Numbered from the stretch's first letter, positions 1 to 9,195 are shown. The stretch is DNA of 64,000 bases from Flavobacterium sp. xlx-214 (GCF_013874595.1 NZ_CP059431.1:806001-870000), one strand, 5' to 3'. Numbers and translations are program-made. Notes: a model not told the origin generated them from the letters alone.

Positions 1-831
1 GAAAAAGTACAATTTGCTGATAAAGCAGTTGGAAAAACGTACTACGATGCGGCTAATGTTTTAGGCGGTGCAACCAATCACAATATTGAAGACGCTACAG
101 GTACCATGATTTTTAGAACAAGCGAGTTTGCTAAGTTTGCATCACAGGTTGTGGTGAAAAACAGCGGTAAAATTCGTGGTGTTTTAACTAAGTTCAACAG
201 CGATTACCAATTTATGGCGCGCACATTTAATGATATTCAGTTAACAGAAGATCGCATTGGCGAAGATCCTGGAAACGGAGAAGAACCAACTGCACCAACC
301 AATCTTTTCTTTACTGGATCAGATTTTGAAAACTGGGCTAGCTTTACAGGTGGTGTAAACAACTTTGGTTTAAAATCATATGCTGTTCAAGGTATGGGTA
401 CTGGGGCTTTAGGCACTAACTCGTTACACATCAATGGTACGCCAACAGCTAATGATTATGTTTTCACTATTATGGCATCAGCTAAAGGAACCATTCCTGC
501 AACACCAACCAAAATTACGTTCTGGGTAAAAGGTACATCAACCAAATCATTATCTTTAAACATTTACCGTGCTGGTTCAGGATACGATGTATTTAACGTA
601 TCTAACCTAAACAGTATGGCAGTAACATTAAACAAAGCCGATCTTAATGATGCAGGCAATGGTACTAATGCGTATGCTGGCACAATAGATACGAATGGCA
701 AATGGGTTAAAGTAACCTTAAATATTTCTAATGTTGCTATAAACACGGCTGCTACTGGTGATATTTTTGCTCTAAAAGTAGGTAGCAATGCTGCTTATGA
801 TTTACATATTGATAATTTTGAAATTCATTAA
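1..831 (+). CDS. DUF5689-like surface protein, C-terminal part (5' end outside window)
   Basis: The frame is open from base 1, so the first ATG at 106 is internal and the true start lies upstream. The first ~85 visible residues (…TGTMIFRTSEFAKFASQ… to FNDIQLTEDRI) resemble the end of a DUF5689 domain, common in Bacteroidetes lipoproteins that also carry nuclease or jelly-roll modules. After a Glu/Pro/Thr-rich linker (GNGEEPTAPT) comes a ~165-residue all-beta module ending YDLHIDNFEIH, like carbohydrate-binding or choice-of-anchor jelly rolls. No T9SS C-terminal sorting domain is visible. A strong terminator follows. Exact function unknown; probably a surface or periplasmic binding protein. 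Confidence 0.6.
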   Translation, partial: EKVQFADKAVGKTYYDAANVLGGATNHNIEDATGTMIFRTSEFAKFASQVVVKNSGKIRGVLTKFNSDYQFMARTFNDIQLTEDRIGEDPGNGEEPTAPTNLFFTGSDFENWASFTGGVNNFGLKSYAVQGMGTGALGTNSLHINGTPTANDYVFTIMASAKGTIPATPTKITFWVKGTSTKSLSLNIYRAGSGYDVFNVSNLNSMAVTLNKADLNDAGNGTNAYAGTIDTNGKWVKVTLNISNVAINTAATGDIFALKVGSNAAYDLHIDNFEIH

Positions 832-853
832 GAAACAAAATCACATCATCATA

Positions 854-889
854 AAAAAAGCTGCTTTCAATGAAAGCAGCTTTTTTATT
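854..889 (+). terminator. Rho-independent terminator
   Basis: The stem AAGCTGCTTTC / GAAAGCAGCTT has a 3-4 nt loop and is followed by a T run. It ends the DUF5689-type gene. Confidence 0.85.
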
Positions 890-925
890 GCAAACAATAT
901 ACAAATAGGCAATACACACTCGTGG

Positions 926-933
926 TAATTTTG
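926..933 (+). promoter_or_regulatory. -7 box TAATTTTG of the Kef-type antiporter
   Basis: It matches the Bacteroidetes TAnnTTTG element and lies 30 nt before the ATG at 964. No TTG at a good -33 distance was seen. Confidence 0.5.
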
Positions 934-963
934 TATCTTTAAAAAATCTCAAAAACATACTTT

Positions 964-3186
964 ATGCAAGGAGCCGCAGAGACTTCTCACCACTTATATC
1001 CTCTTATTTCTGATTTAGGCTTGATTTTAATGACAGCAGGTATTGCAGTACTGATCTTCAAGAAAATAAAACAACCTTTGGTTTTAGGTTACTTAATTGC
1101 TGGGTTCTTAGCAGGACCTCACTTTCCGTTGTTTCCGACCGTTCAAGAAAAGGCAAGTGTAGAAGTATGGGCTGAAATTGGGGTTATTTTCTTGCTTTTT
1201 AGTTTAGGACTTGAATTTAGCTTTAAGAAACTGGTTAAAGTAGGTGGTTCTGCCAGCATTACTGCGGGTGTACAAATTGCCGCTATGATTATTGTTGGTT
1301 TTACTACAGGTAAACTAATGGGATGGAATTTTATGGACAGTATTTTCTTAGGAGCTATCTTATCCATGTCATCCACCACCATTATTTTACGAGCCTTTGA
1401 TGAACTGGGTGTGAAAACGCAAAAGTTTGCGGGGGTAGTATTTGGAACATTGATTGTAGAAGATATTGTTGCTATTTTACTAATGGTATTGTTATCAACC
1501 ATTGCCGTATCGCAACAATTCTCTGGTGTTGCCTTAATGGAATCTATCTTTAAACTCGGTTTTTTCTTAATACTTTGGTTCTTGGCTGGTATCTTTTTCA
1601 TACCCACATTGCTTAAAAAAACTCGTAATTTATTAACCGAAGAAACTACTTTAATTGTATCGCTTGCGTTGTGTTTACTAATGGTTATTTTGGCAAATGC
1701 TGCTGGGTTTTCACCTGCATTAGGCGCCTTTATTATGGGATCTATCATTGCGGAAACTACCAAAGCAGAACAAATTGAGCATTTAATTAAACCTGTAAAA
1801 GATTTATTTGGCGCGGTTTTCTTTGTATCGGTAGGTATGTTGATTAATTTAGACACCTTACAAGAATACGCTGTACCTGTTATCATCATTACTTTTGTTA
1901 CCATTTTTGGTAAAACAATTGCCACTATGTTAGGCGCTTTGTTATCAGGACAACCGTTAAAACAATCTATTCAAGCAGGAATGAGCTTGGCACAAATTGG
2001 TGAGTTCTCTTTTATCATTGCCACTTTAGGAATGACATTAGGTGTAACCAGTGGTTTCTTGTACCCTATTGTTGTAGCGGTTTCGGCAATTACCACTTTT
2101 ACCACTCCGTTCTTCATCAAAAGCTCGTTAAAAGTTTACCAAAGAGTACAAAAAATCATTCCGCAAAAGTGGGAAGATCGTTTGGATAATTATTCATCCG
2201 AAACACAAACCATTCGCAAAACCAATCATTGGAAAAAATACATTACAGGCGTTTTATCGCACATCATTATACATACTGTAATTATTGCGGGTATTATCTT
2301 TGTAAGTATTTATTATTTAATTCCGCTAGCAAATGGCCCTATCACCTTTTATTCGTATGTTTTTATAACGCTGGTGGCTATTTTACCGTTCTTGTATGCT
2401 TTGGCATTACAACGTGTTGCATTGCCTTCATTAAAGCTACTTAAAAGCGACAACAAAAACATTACCCCTTTAATTTTAATTGCGCTGTTTAGAATTGTAA
2501 TTTGTTTTATGATAGTTTTCATAATGATCAACGAATTAATCAATCCACTTGTGGGCGCAATTGTATTGGTGGTTTTAATTGTTTTTGGGGTGTTGTTTCC
2601 AAAGAAAATACAAGCTTGGTACAACAAAATTCAAAATCAGTTTATAGAGAACTTTAACGACAGGGAAATATCAGAAGCCATTAGAAACAAAAGCGATTTA
2701 ACGCCGTGGGATGGACACATGACTACTTTTGAAATTCCGCAAGAATCTTTGCTATCCGGTCAATCGTTAAAGGATCTGAAAATACGTGAAGAATTAGGTG
2801 TAAACGTAGCCATTATTAAACGAGGCGATTTAATTATCAACATACCCGATAAAGACGAAAAGATATTCCCGAAAGATATTTTATACGTAATTGGTACCGA
2901 TGAACAAGTAAAAGATTTTGAATTGTTTATTGATAAATCGCTAGTAGGATCGGTTGATTACCACACCGAAATTGTATTACAAGGGTTTGAATTAACCAAT
3001 GATGCTTTGTGTGGCTTTTCGATTCGTGAAAGTAAGTTACGCGAGAAAAGCAATAGTATTATTGCCGGTATTGAGCGTAATGGCGAACGTATTTTGAACC
3101 CACAACCTACTTTTATTTTACAAAAAGGCGATATTTTATGGCTGGTTGGCGATAAAAAGAAAATTGCCCATTTATTTGCTGAATAA
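964..3186 (+). CDS. Kef-type K+/H+ (CPA2) antiporter with cytoplasmic TrkA-C domain
   Basis: A 740-aa inner-membrane exchanger. The N-terminal ~400 residues form the CPA2 Na_H_Exchanger domain: about 12 hydrophobic helices, an early GYLIAGFLAGP motif, the SMSSTTIILRAFDELG segment and GTLIVEDIVAIL with the acidic pair expected in the ion-translocation core. A second hydrophobic block (~430-550) is followed by a soluble C-terminus (~590-740) resembling TrkA-C/RCK_C, with the repeated pattern GDLIINIPDKDEKIFPKDILYVIG and GDILWLVGDKKKI. It should exchange K+ or Na+ for protons for pH or potassium homeostasis. The stop overlaps the start of the next gene by one base (TAATG), indicating translational coupling. 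Confidence 0.85.
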   Translation: MQGAAETSHHLYPLISDLGLILMTAGIAVLIFKKIKQPLVLGYLIAGFLAGPHFPLFPTVQEKASVEVWAEIGVIFLLFSLGLEFSFKKLVKVGGSASITAGVQIAAMIIVGFTTGKLMGWNFMDSIFLGAILSMSSTTIILRAFDELGVKTQKFAGVVFGTLIVEDIVAILLMVLLSTIAVSQQFSGVALMESIFKLGFFLILWFLAGIFFIPTLLKKTRNLLTEETTLIVSLALCLLMVILANAAGFSPALGAFIMGSIIAETTKAEQIEHLIKPVKDLFGAVFFVSVGMLINLDTLQEYAVPVIIITFVTIFGKTIATMLGALLSGQPLKQSIQAGMSLAQIGEFSFIIATLGMTLGVTSGFLYPIVVAVSAITTFTTPFFIKSSLKVYQRVQKIIPQKWEDRLDNYSSETQTIRKTNHWKKYITGVLSHIIIHTVIIAGIIFVSIYYLIPLANGPITFYSYVFITLVAILPFLYALALQRVALPSLKLLKSDNKNITPLILIALFRIVICFMIVFIMINELINPLVGAIVLVVLIVFGVLFPKKIQAWYNKIQNQFIENFNDREISEAIRNKSDLTPWDGHMTTFEIPQESLLSGQSLKDLKIREELGVNVAIIKRGDLIINIPDKDEKIFPKDILYVIGTDEQVKDFELFIDKSLVGSVDYHTEIVLQGFELTNDALCGFSIRESKLREKSNSIIAGIERNGERILNPQPTFILQKGDILWLVGDKKKIAHLFAE

Positions 3187-3683
3187 TGATGAAGATACAA
3201 CTTGCACAACCAACCAATATACCAGCCATTATGCAGGTAATTGACGATGCCCGCAACATCATGCGTCAAAACGGTAACCATACCCAATGGATTAACGGAT
3301 ATCCGTCACATACCGTTATTACAACCGATATTGAAAACAAGCACGGTTACGTTATTACCAACAACCAAGAAATAGTAGGTTATTTTTGTTTTGTTACAGG
3401 CAACAACCCAGAACCTACCTACAACGTTATTGACAACGGAAATTGGCTTAATAACAAACCTTACGGCGTAATTCATAGGCTAGCTTCAAACAACAAAGCA
3501 AAAGGTGTAGCCAAAGCGTGCTTTGATTATTGTTTTACCCAAACAAACAACATTAGGGTTGATACCAATAATAACAACCTACCCATGCAAAACTTCTTTA
3601 AAAAGTACGGTTTTACCTATTGCGGTGTTATTTATGTTGCCGATGGAAGTCCTAGAGATGCTTTTCAGATGACAATCTCTTAA
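3186..3683 (+). CDS. GNAT-family N-acetyltransferase
   Basis: 165 aa. The fold pattern fits GNAT: N-terminal IQLAQPTNIPAIMQVIDDAR, a central beta strand (GYVITNNQEIVGYFCF), the segment VIHRLASNNKAKGVAKACF that holds the acetyl-CoA loop in a poorly conserved form, and C-terminal NNLPMQNFFKKYGFTYCGVI, a classic GNAT motif B ending. The substrate is unknown. The start ATG at 3186 overlaps the antiporter stop; a second ATG follows at 3189. Its 3' end overlaps the convergent gene at 3680 by four bases, and a decayed copy of its last ~80 bp lies at 4441-4519. Confidence 0.8.
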   Translation: MMKIQLAQPTNIPAIMQVIDDARNIMRQNGNHTQWINGYPSHTVITTDIENKHGYVITNNQEIVGYFCFVTGNNPEPTYNVIDNGNWLNNKPYGVIHRLASNNKAKGVAKACFDYCFTQTNNIRVDTNNNNLPMQNFFKKYGFTYCGVIYVADGSPRDAFQMTIS

Positions 3684-4363
3684 TCAAACGTTCTGTATAT
3701 TCCCACAACAATATCTTCTATCTCTTGATCTATGATCATAAAGCTACTATTCAAAGGTAGATTATTTTTAATTATTATAAATTCATCATTATACCGTTCT
3801 TGCCAATAAACAGCCTGAATTTTTAAAGTCATTGTATCAGAAAGGACATAATGAGGTATTTCATATTTAAAATACCCTTTTTCATCAGTTTTAACACCTT
3901 TACTACTTCCTTTTACTGAAACGAATGCTCTTGGAATAGGCTTGTTTTCATAATTTATAACTATTCCCCGAATAACATCCTTTAAAGTATCATTAAAAAA
4001 AGGATCTGTTTGAAACAACTGTTCATAATCAGCAATCGCCTTTTCAGGTTGTTTTTGAACTGAACATGAAACAACCAAGCCTGCTACTAATAAACCATAA
4101 AATGCATTCTGCAACTGCTTATATTTATATTGATGTGAAGAAACAGTAATCGGTCGGTTTAATTGCGATTGTTTTAATTGAATGCATTTAGGCTTTGTCT
4201 TTGAAGTAACCAATTGATGTAATTCATCATCTGTTAAGCTAGTAGCATCAAAAACCTTTTCGCTACATAACAAACACATCTTCTCTTTATTTGAAATAAG
4301 CTCAGAACTCCATTCTTGCTTTTCACAAGGCTTTGGAATATGTATTTTAATAGTCTTTTTCAT
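3680..4363 (-). CDS. Membrane-anchored protein with N-terminal Cys motif and carboxypeptidase-regulatory-like domain
   Basis: 227 aa from the ATG at 4363; the longer frame to 4411 would start at TTG. The N-terminus IHIPKPCEKQEW…MCLLCSEKVFDATSLTDDEL is a Cys motif common in Bacteroidetes proteins (C-x-W, then CxxC-x-K-V-x-D-x-T). A single hydrophobic stretch (~81-97, NAFYGLLVAGLVVSC) anchors it. The C-terminal domain (~125-200) has the CarboxypepD_reg signature: VIRGIVINYENKPIPRA then SSKGVKTDEKGYFKYEIP. Function unknown; similar proteins are often described as carboxypeptidase-like regulatory domain proteins. It sits inside what looks like a small insertion at the end of the GNAT gene. Confidence 0.65.
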   Translation of the reverse strand: MKKTIKIHIPKPCEKQEWSSELISNKEKMCLLCSEKVFDATSLTDDELHQLVTSKTKPKCIQLKQSQLNRPITVSSHQYKYKQLQNAFYGLLVAGLVVSCSVQKQPEKAIADYEQLFQTDPFFNDTLKDVIRGIVINYENKPIPRAFVSVKGSSKGVKTDEKGYFKYEIPHYVLSDTMTLKIQAVYWQERYNDEFIIIKNNLPLNSSFMIIDQEIEDIVVGIYRTFD

Positions 4364-4440
4364 ATTACAAACTTTACAAAAACAAATCTTAATTGTTATA
4401 AATATAGTCAAAGTTTAATTACATATATTCAAGCTAATTC

Positions 4441-4519
4441 AAAAAGCAAGTTTTTATGTATGCGGTGCTATTTATGTTGCTGATGGAAGCCTAGAGATGC
4501 TTTTGAGATGATGGTTTAG
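4441..4519 (+). pseudogene. Decayed copy of the 3' end of the GNAT gene
   Basis: Positions 4461-4511 align with 3621-3672 in the intact GNAT gene at 48 of 52 columns, including one single-base gap that breaks the frame. Similarity fades upstream to about 4441 and ends near the TAG at 4517-4519. In the GNAT frame it reads CGAIYVADG, then a frameshift, then PRDAFEMMV and stop. It has no start and is not expressed as a protein. Confidence 0.8.
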
Positions 4520-4887
4520 TTATTTTATTACAGCAAAGTAAAAACGACGACGGTTTGAGTTTATTGAGAACTCATACTACCACAAGATTACATCATATAA
4601 GTAACTTCATCTAAAAACAAACATGTTTCTTAAAATGGTTCAATGCATTGTAGCGTACATAAGGTATGCCTATAGGGTTAACAGATATATTGTATTAGTA
4701 GAAAGGCTTTAAAACTAAATTTACGGTTATAGTTGCAATAAAGTGTACAACGGGGTAGCTTAAATTAGAATCGCGCAAAATAAAGAAGTATGCATGAGAT
4801 CCTAAAACAAGTTTGGGATGAATGTGCGTTGTTACTTTGTGTTTAAAGAGAACTTCTTATTAAGCTTATACTGTTTAATACGTAATA
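4520..4887. other. Gene-poor stretch
   Basis: No convincing ORF, RNA gene or hairpin was seen in these ~370 bp. It contains one degenerate copy (4795-4821) of the dispersed GAGATCCTGAAACAAGTT-type repeat. It may be decayed coding DNA. Confidence 0.5.
4795..4821 (+). repeat. Dispersed GAGATCCTrAAACAAGTT repeat, copy 1
   Basis: Reads TGAGATCCTAAAACAAGT followed by TTGGGATGA. A second copy lies at 28174-28196. The ATCCT…GGGAT ends can form a short hairpin. Confidence 0.5.
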
Positions 4888-4888
4888 C

Positions 4889-4920
4889 AAAAAAACCTTT
4901 ATCAATTAAGATAAAGGTTA
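4889..4920 (-). terminator. Rho-independent terminator of the small membrane protein gene
   Basis: On the minus strand the stem CCTTTATC / GATAAAGG is followed by T7. It is nearly identical to the atpG terminator exactly 600 bp away. Confidence 0.85.
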
Positions 4921-5271
4921 TTAATTATACGTTAAGCATTTATCCCATATATAAGCAAATTGGGTAATAATGCAGAATACAAGCATAATCTCTAATAAAT
5001 ACCTAAAAAGAATTATCTGATTACGCTCTTTATTTAAATTCATTGCATCAAAAAATCTAGTAATTACCATACCTATACACAAAAATAATATCATAAAAAC
5101 ATCATTCAATTCAAATGTTTCAAGCACTAAACCTAATACTAATAAGCTTAATGCAAGAGCGGACAATAAAACTTCAGTTTTTTTAACAAAAACTGTTAAC
5201 GGCTTTAATCTTGTATACATAAAGTAATCAAGTATAAAAGCAAAAATTAATAATATTAAGAAACCTATCAT
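4921..5271 (-). CDS. Small multi-pass membrane protein, unknown
   Basis: 116 aa, ATG start at 5271. It is almost entirely hydrophobic, with about four segments: 1-17 (MIGFLILLIFAFILDYF), 33-51, 56-72 and 86-108. Short charged loops such as NLKERN-like MNLNKERN separate helices 3 and 4. I recognise no family. It stands alone between two near-identical terminators, which suggests it was placed between atpG and its original downstream neighbour. Codon use looks as AT-rich as its surroundings. Confidence 0.55.
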   Translation of the reverse strand: MIGFLILLIFAFILDYFMYTRLKPLTVFVKKTEVLLSALALSLLVLGLVLETFELNDVFMILFLCIGMVITRFFDAMNLNKERNQIILFRYLLEIMLVFCIITQFAYIWDKCLTYN

Positions 5272-5488
5272 TATAAAATATCTTTAAATTCTTTATTGAT
5301 CTTTATGAATAACTACAACAGTTAAGATTATTAAGGAAAATGAAAATCCAATAAAAATATTCTTCCCTTTTTAAGCTTTCACATTCCAGCATTTCCTCAA
5401 TGTTCTTTCAATGCCATGTAATTAGAATGATGAAAAGGAAAAATCTTTTAAATCTATTGTAGCTTTTCATGCAATGTATTTAAAAAAT

Positions 5489-5523
5489 TAAAAAACCTTT
5501 ATCAACTAAGATAAAGGCTTTCT
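5489..5523 (-). terminator. Rho-independent terminator of the atp operon
   Basis: On the minus strand the stem AAGCCTTTATC / GATAAAGGTTT is followed by a T run, just after the atpG stop. Confidence 0.85.
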
Positions 5524-5545
5524 TTATGAATTGTAATTAACTATA

Positions 5546-6406
5546 TTAGTTATTCAATGCTTCTGCACCACCTACAATCTCTAAGATTTCGTTGGTAATA
5601 GCTGCCTGACGTGCTTTGTTATACGTTAATTTTAACTGATCACGTAAATCTTTAGCATTATCAGTAGCTTTGTGCATAGCTGTCATACGCGCTCCGTGCT
5701 CTGCAGCGTTAGAGTCTAAAACAGCTTTGTACAATTGTGTTTTTAACGATGTAGGTATTAAATTTAAGATAATCTCTTCTTTAGAAGGCTCATAAATATA
5801 ATCTACTGTTGCGTTAGAAGTTGCCTCAATAGGTTTTAAAGGTAAAAACTGTTCTGTTATTACAATTTGTGTAGCAGCGTTTTTAAATTGGTTGTACACC
5901 AACTCAACACGGTCATAAGTACCTTCAATAAAAGTATCCATAATTTGTTGTGCTACTGCTTCTACATTAACAAAAGTTAAGGCATCAAACAAATCACTAC
6001 GGTTAGCTAAAAGCGTTTGTGTTTTACCAACACTATCAAACCCTTTTTTACCAATAGTTAAAACATCTACTTTTTTACCAGCATATACGTTATCAATTAA
6101 ATCGCGAGTTGCTTTAATAATGTTAGCATTAAAACCACCACACAAACCACGGTTTGATGTAATAATTACTAAAAGCACTTTATTTACTTCGCGTTGTTCT
6201 GCATATACACCACCAGCATCGCCTTCTAAGGTTGCACTAATGTTCTGAATTAACTCGGTTAATTTCTCAGCGTACGGACGCATAGCTGTAATAGCATCTT
6301 GTGCTTTTTTTAATTTAGCAGCCGATACCATTTTCATTGCCGATGTAATCTGCATGGTTGATGATACCGAATTGATTCTATTACGTATTTCTTTTAAGTT
6401 TGCCAT
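5546..6406 (-). CDS. atpG: ATP synthase F1 subunit gamma
   Basis: 286 aa, the usual length. Gamma is the central rotor shaft of F1. The N-terminal helix MANLKEIRNRINSVSSTMQITSAMKMVSAAKLKKAQ and the C-terminal helix (ARMTAMHKATDNAKDL… ARQAAITNEILEIVGGAEAL) are the two diagnostic coiled-coil halves. The middle holds the SNRGLCGGFN Rossmann-like motif. It is the last gene of the operon, 85 bp after atpA; that gap carries a perfect 13-bp inverted repeat. A terminator follows. Confidence 0.98.
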   Translation of the reverse strand: MANLKEIRNRINSVSSTMQITSAMKMVSAAKLKKAQDAITAMRPYAEKLTELIQNISATLEGDAGGVYAEQREVNKVLLVIITSNRGLCGGFNANIIKATRDLIDNVYAGKKVDVLTIGKKGFDSVGKTQTLLANRSDLFDALTFVNVEAVAQQIMDTFIEGTYDRVELVYNQFKNAATQIVITEQFLPLKPIEATSNATVDYIYEPSKEEIILNLIPTSLKTQLYKAVLDSNAAEHGARMTAMHKATDNAKDLRDQLKLTYNKARQAAITNEILEIVGGAEALNN

Positions 6407-6435
6407 TTTAATTGAATTAAGACAAAAATTAGATA

Positions 6436-6475
6436 TTAGTATTGAGAAGTTAGAAATCTAGATTCTCAATACTAA
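6436..6475. repeat. Perfect 13-bp inverted repeat between atpA and atpG
   Basis: Left arm TTAGTATTGAGAA (6436-6448), right arm TTCTCAATACTAA (6463-6475), 14-nt spacer. The right-arm text TCTCAATACTAAT recurs in the sufB-sufC gap near 58865-58880. Confidence 0.8.
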
Positions 6476-6491
6476 TTACTCTACACTTTTA

Positions 6492-8066
6492 TTAGTATTT
6501 AGAAGCTACTTCTTTAGCTACTTTTTCTAAAGTTGCTGTAGCTTCATCAGATAAATTACCTGCTTTTAAAGCATTTAATGTATCGCGGTAAGATAAGTTT
6601 AATACTTGTAAGAATTCTTTTTCAAACTCTTTTACTTTCTCAACAGGTACATTACGTAACAAGTTTTTAGAACCAGCGTAAATAATAGCCACCTGATCTT
6701 CTACAGAATAAGGATCGTTTACAGCTTGTTTTAAGATTTCAACGTTACGTTTACCTTTTTCAATTACGTTTAAAGTTACAGGATCTAAGTCTGAACCAAA
6801 CTTAGCAAACGCTTCTAATTCGCGGAACTGTGCTTGATCTAATTTTAATGTACCTGATACTTTTTTCATTGATTTAATTTGCGCGTTACCACCAACACGA
6901 GATACCGAAATACCTACGTTAATTGCTGGACGTACACCTGCGTTGAATAAATCTGACTCTAAGAAAATCTGACCATCAGTAATCGAAATTACGTTGGTTG
7001 GGATATAAGCAGAAACGTCACCAGCTTGTGTTTCAATAATTGGTAAAGCAGTTAATGAACCACCACCTTTAACAATTGGTCTTAACGATTCTGGTAAATC
7101 GTTCATGTTTTTAGCAATTTCGTCATCACCAATAATCTTAGCAGCACGCTCTAATAAACGAGAGTGAAGATAGAAAACGTCTCCAGGATATGCCTCACGA
7201 CCTGGTGGACGACGTAAGATTAACGACATTTCACGGTAAGCTACTGCTTGTTTAGATAAATCATCATAAACAATTAATGCAGGACGACCTGAATCACGGA
7301 AATACTCACCAATTGCAGCACCTGCCATAGGAGCATATACTTGCATTGGAGAAGGATCTGATGCGTTAGCCGCAACAATGATTGAGTAAGCCATTGCTCC
7401 TTTTTCTTCTAACGTTTTTGCAATGTTTGCTACAGTTGAAGCTTTTTGCCCTACTGCAACATATATACAGAATACTGGTTTACCAGCATCGTAAAATTCT
7501 TTTTGATTTAAAATGGTATCAATACAAACAGTTGTTTTACCTGTTTGACGGTCACCAATTACCAACTCACGTTGCCCACGCCCAACTGGAATCATAGCAT
7601 CAATAGCTTTAATACCTGTTTGCATAGGTTCTGTTACTGGCTGACGGAAAACTACTCCTGGTGCTTTACGCTCGATTGGCATCTCGTATAAATCTCCAGT
7701 GATAGGACCTTTACCATCTATTGGGTTACCTAAGGTATCTACCACACGTCCTAACATTCCTTCTCCTACTTTAATAGAAGCGATACGTCCTGTTCTTTTT
7801 ACAATAGAACCCTCGCTTACTCCTGTAGACGGACCGAATAAAACAACACCTACGTTATCTTCTTCTAAGTTTTGTACCATTGCCTCTAACCCGCTCTCGA
7901 ACTGAACCAACTCACCATATTGTGCGTTAGCTAAACCGTGAACACGTGCAATACCATCTCCAATTTGTAGAACTGTTCCTACTTCTTCTACCGAAGCTTC
8001 TGTTCCAAAACCTGATAACTGTTTCTTTAAAATTGCTGAAATCTCAGCAGGATTAATTGCTGCCAT
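6492..8066 (-). CDS. atpA: ATP synthase F1 subunit alpha
   Basis: 524 aa, full length. Alpha forms the non-catalytic nucleotide sites of the alpha3beta3 ring. Visible are the N-terminal beta-barrel, the Walker A motif GDRQTGKT (171-178), the Walker B region [14 protein letters not shown] and the alpha signature [17 protein letters not shown] with the Ser/Arg typical of alpha. It lies 37 bp downstream of atpH. The catalytic beta (atpD) and epsilon (atpC) genes are not in this window, as is usual in Bacteroidetes where they are encoded elsewhere. Confidence 0.99.
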   Translation of the reverse strand: MAAINPAEISAILKKQLSGFGTEASVEEVGTVLQIGDGIARVHGLANAQYGELVQFESGLEAMVQNLEEDNVGVVLFGPSTGVSEGSIVKRTGRIASIKVGEGMLGRVVDTLGNPIDGKGPITGDLYEMPIERKAPGVVFRQPVTEPMQTGIKAIDAMIPVGRGQRELVIGDRQTGKTTVCIDTILNQKEFYDAGKPVFCIYVAVGQKASTVANIAKTLEEKGAMAYSIIVAANASDPSPMQVYAPMAGAAIGEYFRDSGRPALIVYDDLSKQAVAYREMSLILRRPPGREAYPGDVFYLHSRLLERAAKIIGDDEIAKNMNDLPESLRPIVKGGGSLTALPIIETQAGDVSAYIPTNVISITDGQIFLESDLFNAGVRPAINVGISVSRVGGNAQIKSMKKVSGTLKLDQAQFRELEAFAKFGSDLDPVTLNVIEKGKRNVEILKQAVNDPYSVEDQVAIIYAGSKNLLRNVPVEKVKEFEKEFLQVLNLSYRDTLNALKAGNLSDEATATLEKVAKEVASKY

Positions 8067-8103
8067 GCGTTTGACTATTTTATCACGTTAAACGTGTGTG
8101 ATT

Positions 8104-8637
8104 TTAATTATTAAATTCTCTTTTTAATTGATTTAGTTTGTTGGCAATAGATGCGTTGTACTGCATATCGCCTAAACGAATGATAAAACCTCCAATAATA
8201 TCAGCATTAACTTCGTTAACTATGCTTACATCTTTGTTTGAAAGTTCTTTTACTTTTGCTAACACTTGCGCCTCTAAAGCATCAGTTAACGGAGTTGCAG
8301 TTGTAACATAAGCTACCTGAATTCCTTTTAACTCATCATATAAAGTAGCATATTGTGCTGCAATTGCTTCTAAAATATCTAAACGCTTGTTTTGTAATAA
8401 AACCGAAAATAAGTTTTTAGTATCTGCGTTAGCCGAAGCAAAAATTTCGTTTAAGGCAGCTAATTTAGATTCTCCTTTAACTACAGGGTTTTCTAAAAAT
8501 AACTTTAACTCATTGCTTTGCGAAATAGCGTCTGCGATATTTTTCATATCTGCGCTAACTACTTCAGCATTTCCTTTTGCGTTAGACACGTCAAGAATTG
8601 CTTTAGCATATCTTACCGCTGCTCTTGTTCCCGTCAT
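8104..8637 (-). CDS. atpH: ATP synthase F1 subunit delta
   Basis: 177 aa, normal for delta (OSCP), which joins the peripheral b stalk to the top of F1. The pattern fits: N-terminal helical domain starting RAAVRYAKAILDVS, a central KGESKLAALNEIF, and the C-terminal IVNEVNADIIGGFIIRLGDMQYNASIANKLNQL that diagnoses the family. It starts 6 bp after the atpF stop. Confidence 0.97.
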   Translation of the reverse strand: MTGTRAAVRYAKAILDVSNAKGNAEVVSADMKNIADAISQSNELKLFLENPVVKGESKLAALNEIFASANADTKNLFSVLLQNKRLDILEAIAAQYATLYDELKGIQVAYVTTATPLTDALEAQVLAKVKELSNKDVSIVNEVNADIIGGFIIRLGDMQYNASIANKLNQLKREFNN

Positions 8638-8643
8638 AACGTA

Positions 8644-9144
8644 TTAGTTTAATTTAATATCGTTTAATAATGATCCTACCAACTGCTCTTGAGCGTTTTT
8701 ATCTGCTAACTGATTTTTTAATAACTTCTCTGCAATATCAATAGATAAAGTAGAAACTTGGTTTTTAATATCAGCCATTGCAGCGTTTTTCTCACTTTGG
8801 ATAGATGCTTGTGCTTGTGCAATCATTTGTGCACCTGCATTTTGAGCTTCTTCTTTAGCTTCAGCAATCATTTTGTCTTTCATATCACGTGCATCTTTCA
8901 ACATAGCATCACGCTCTAAACGTGCTTCTGCTAACAATTTCTCATTGTCTGCTTTTAAGTTAGCTAAATCTCTTTTAGCATTTTCAGCTGCTGCTAAAGC
9001 GTCTGCAATACCTTCTTCACGTGCTTCTAAAGCATTAACGATAGGTTTCCAAGCAAATTTTCCTAATACGAAAATAATAACTACTAAAATAATTAATTGC
9101 CAGAAGAATAATCCAAAACTAAAATCGTTAATTAATTTTTCCAT
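8644..9144 (-). CDS. atpF: ATP synthase F0 subunit b
   Basis: 166 aa. One N-terminal membrane helix (~10-28, LFFWQLIILVVIIFVLGKF) is followed by a long Ala/Glu/Lys-rich coiled coil (ALEAREEGIADALAAAENAKRDL…) typical of b, which dimerises as the stator stalk. It is separated from atpE by a 99-bp gap that contains a very strong hairpin. Confidence 0.97.
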   Translation of the reverse strand: MEKLINDFSFGLFFWQLIILVVIIFVLGKFAWKPIVNALEAREEGIADALAAAENAKRDLANLKADNEKLLAEARLERDAMLKDARDMKDKMIAEAKEEAQNAGAQMIAQAQASIQSEKNAAMADIKNQVSTLSIDIAEKLLKNQLADKNAQEQLVGSLLNDIKLN

Positions 9145-9195
9145 TATTTATAAAATGTGAATTGATGTTTTACTTTATTTCTTGTTTAATTAAAC

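Noticed and set aside
1143..1925. 260-aa ORF antisense to the Kef-type antiporter
   Set aside because: It is a shadow of a highly hydrophobic gene with biased codons, and contains no recognisable domain.
5283..5360. Short minus-strand frame reading KNIFIGFSFSLIILTVVVI, like a membrane helix
   Set aside because: A stop codon lies just upstream and there is no ATG, so at best it is a relic of a small membrane protein.
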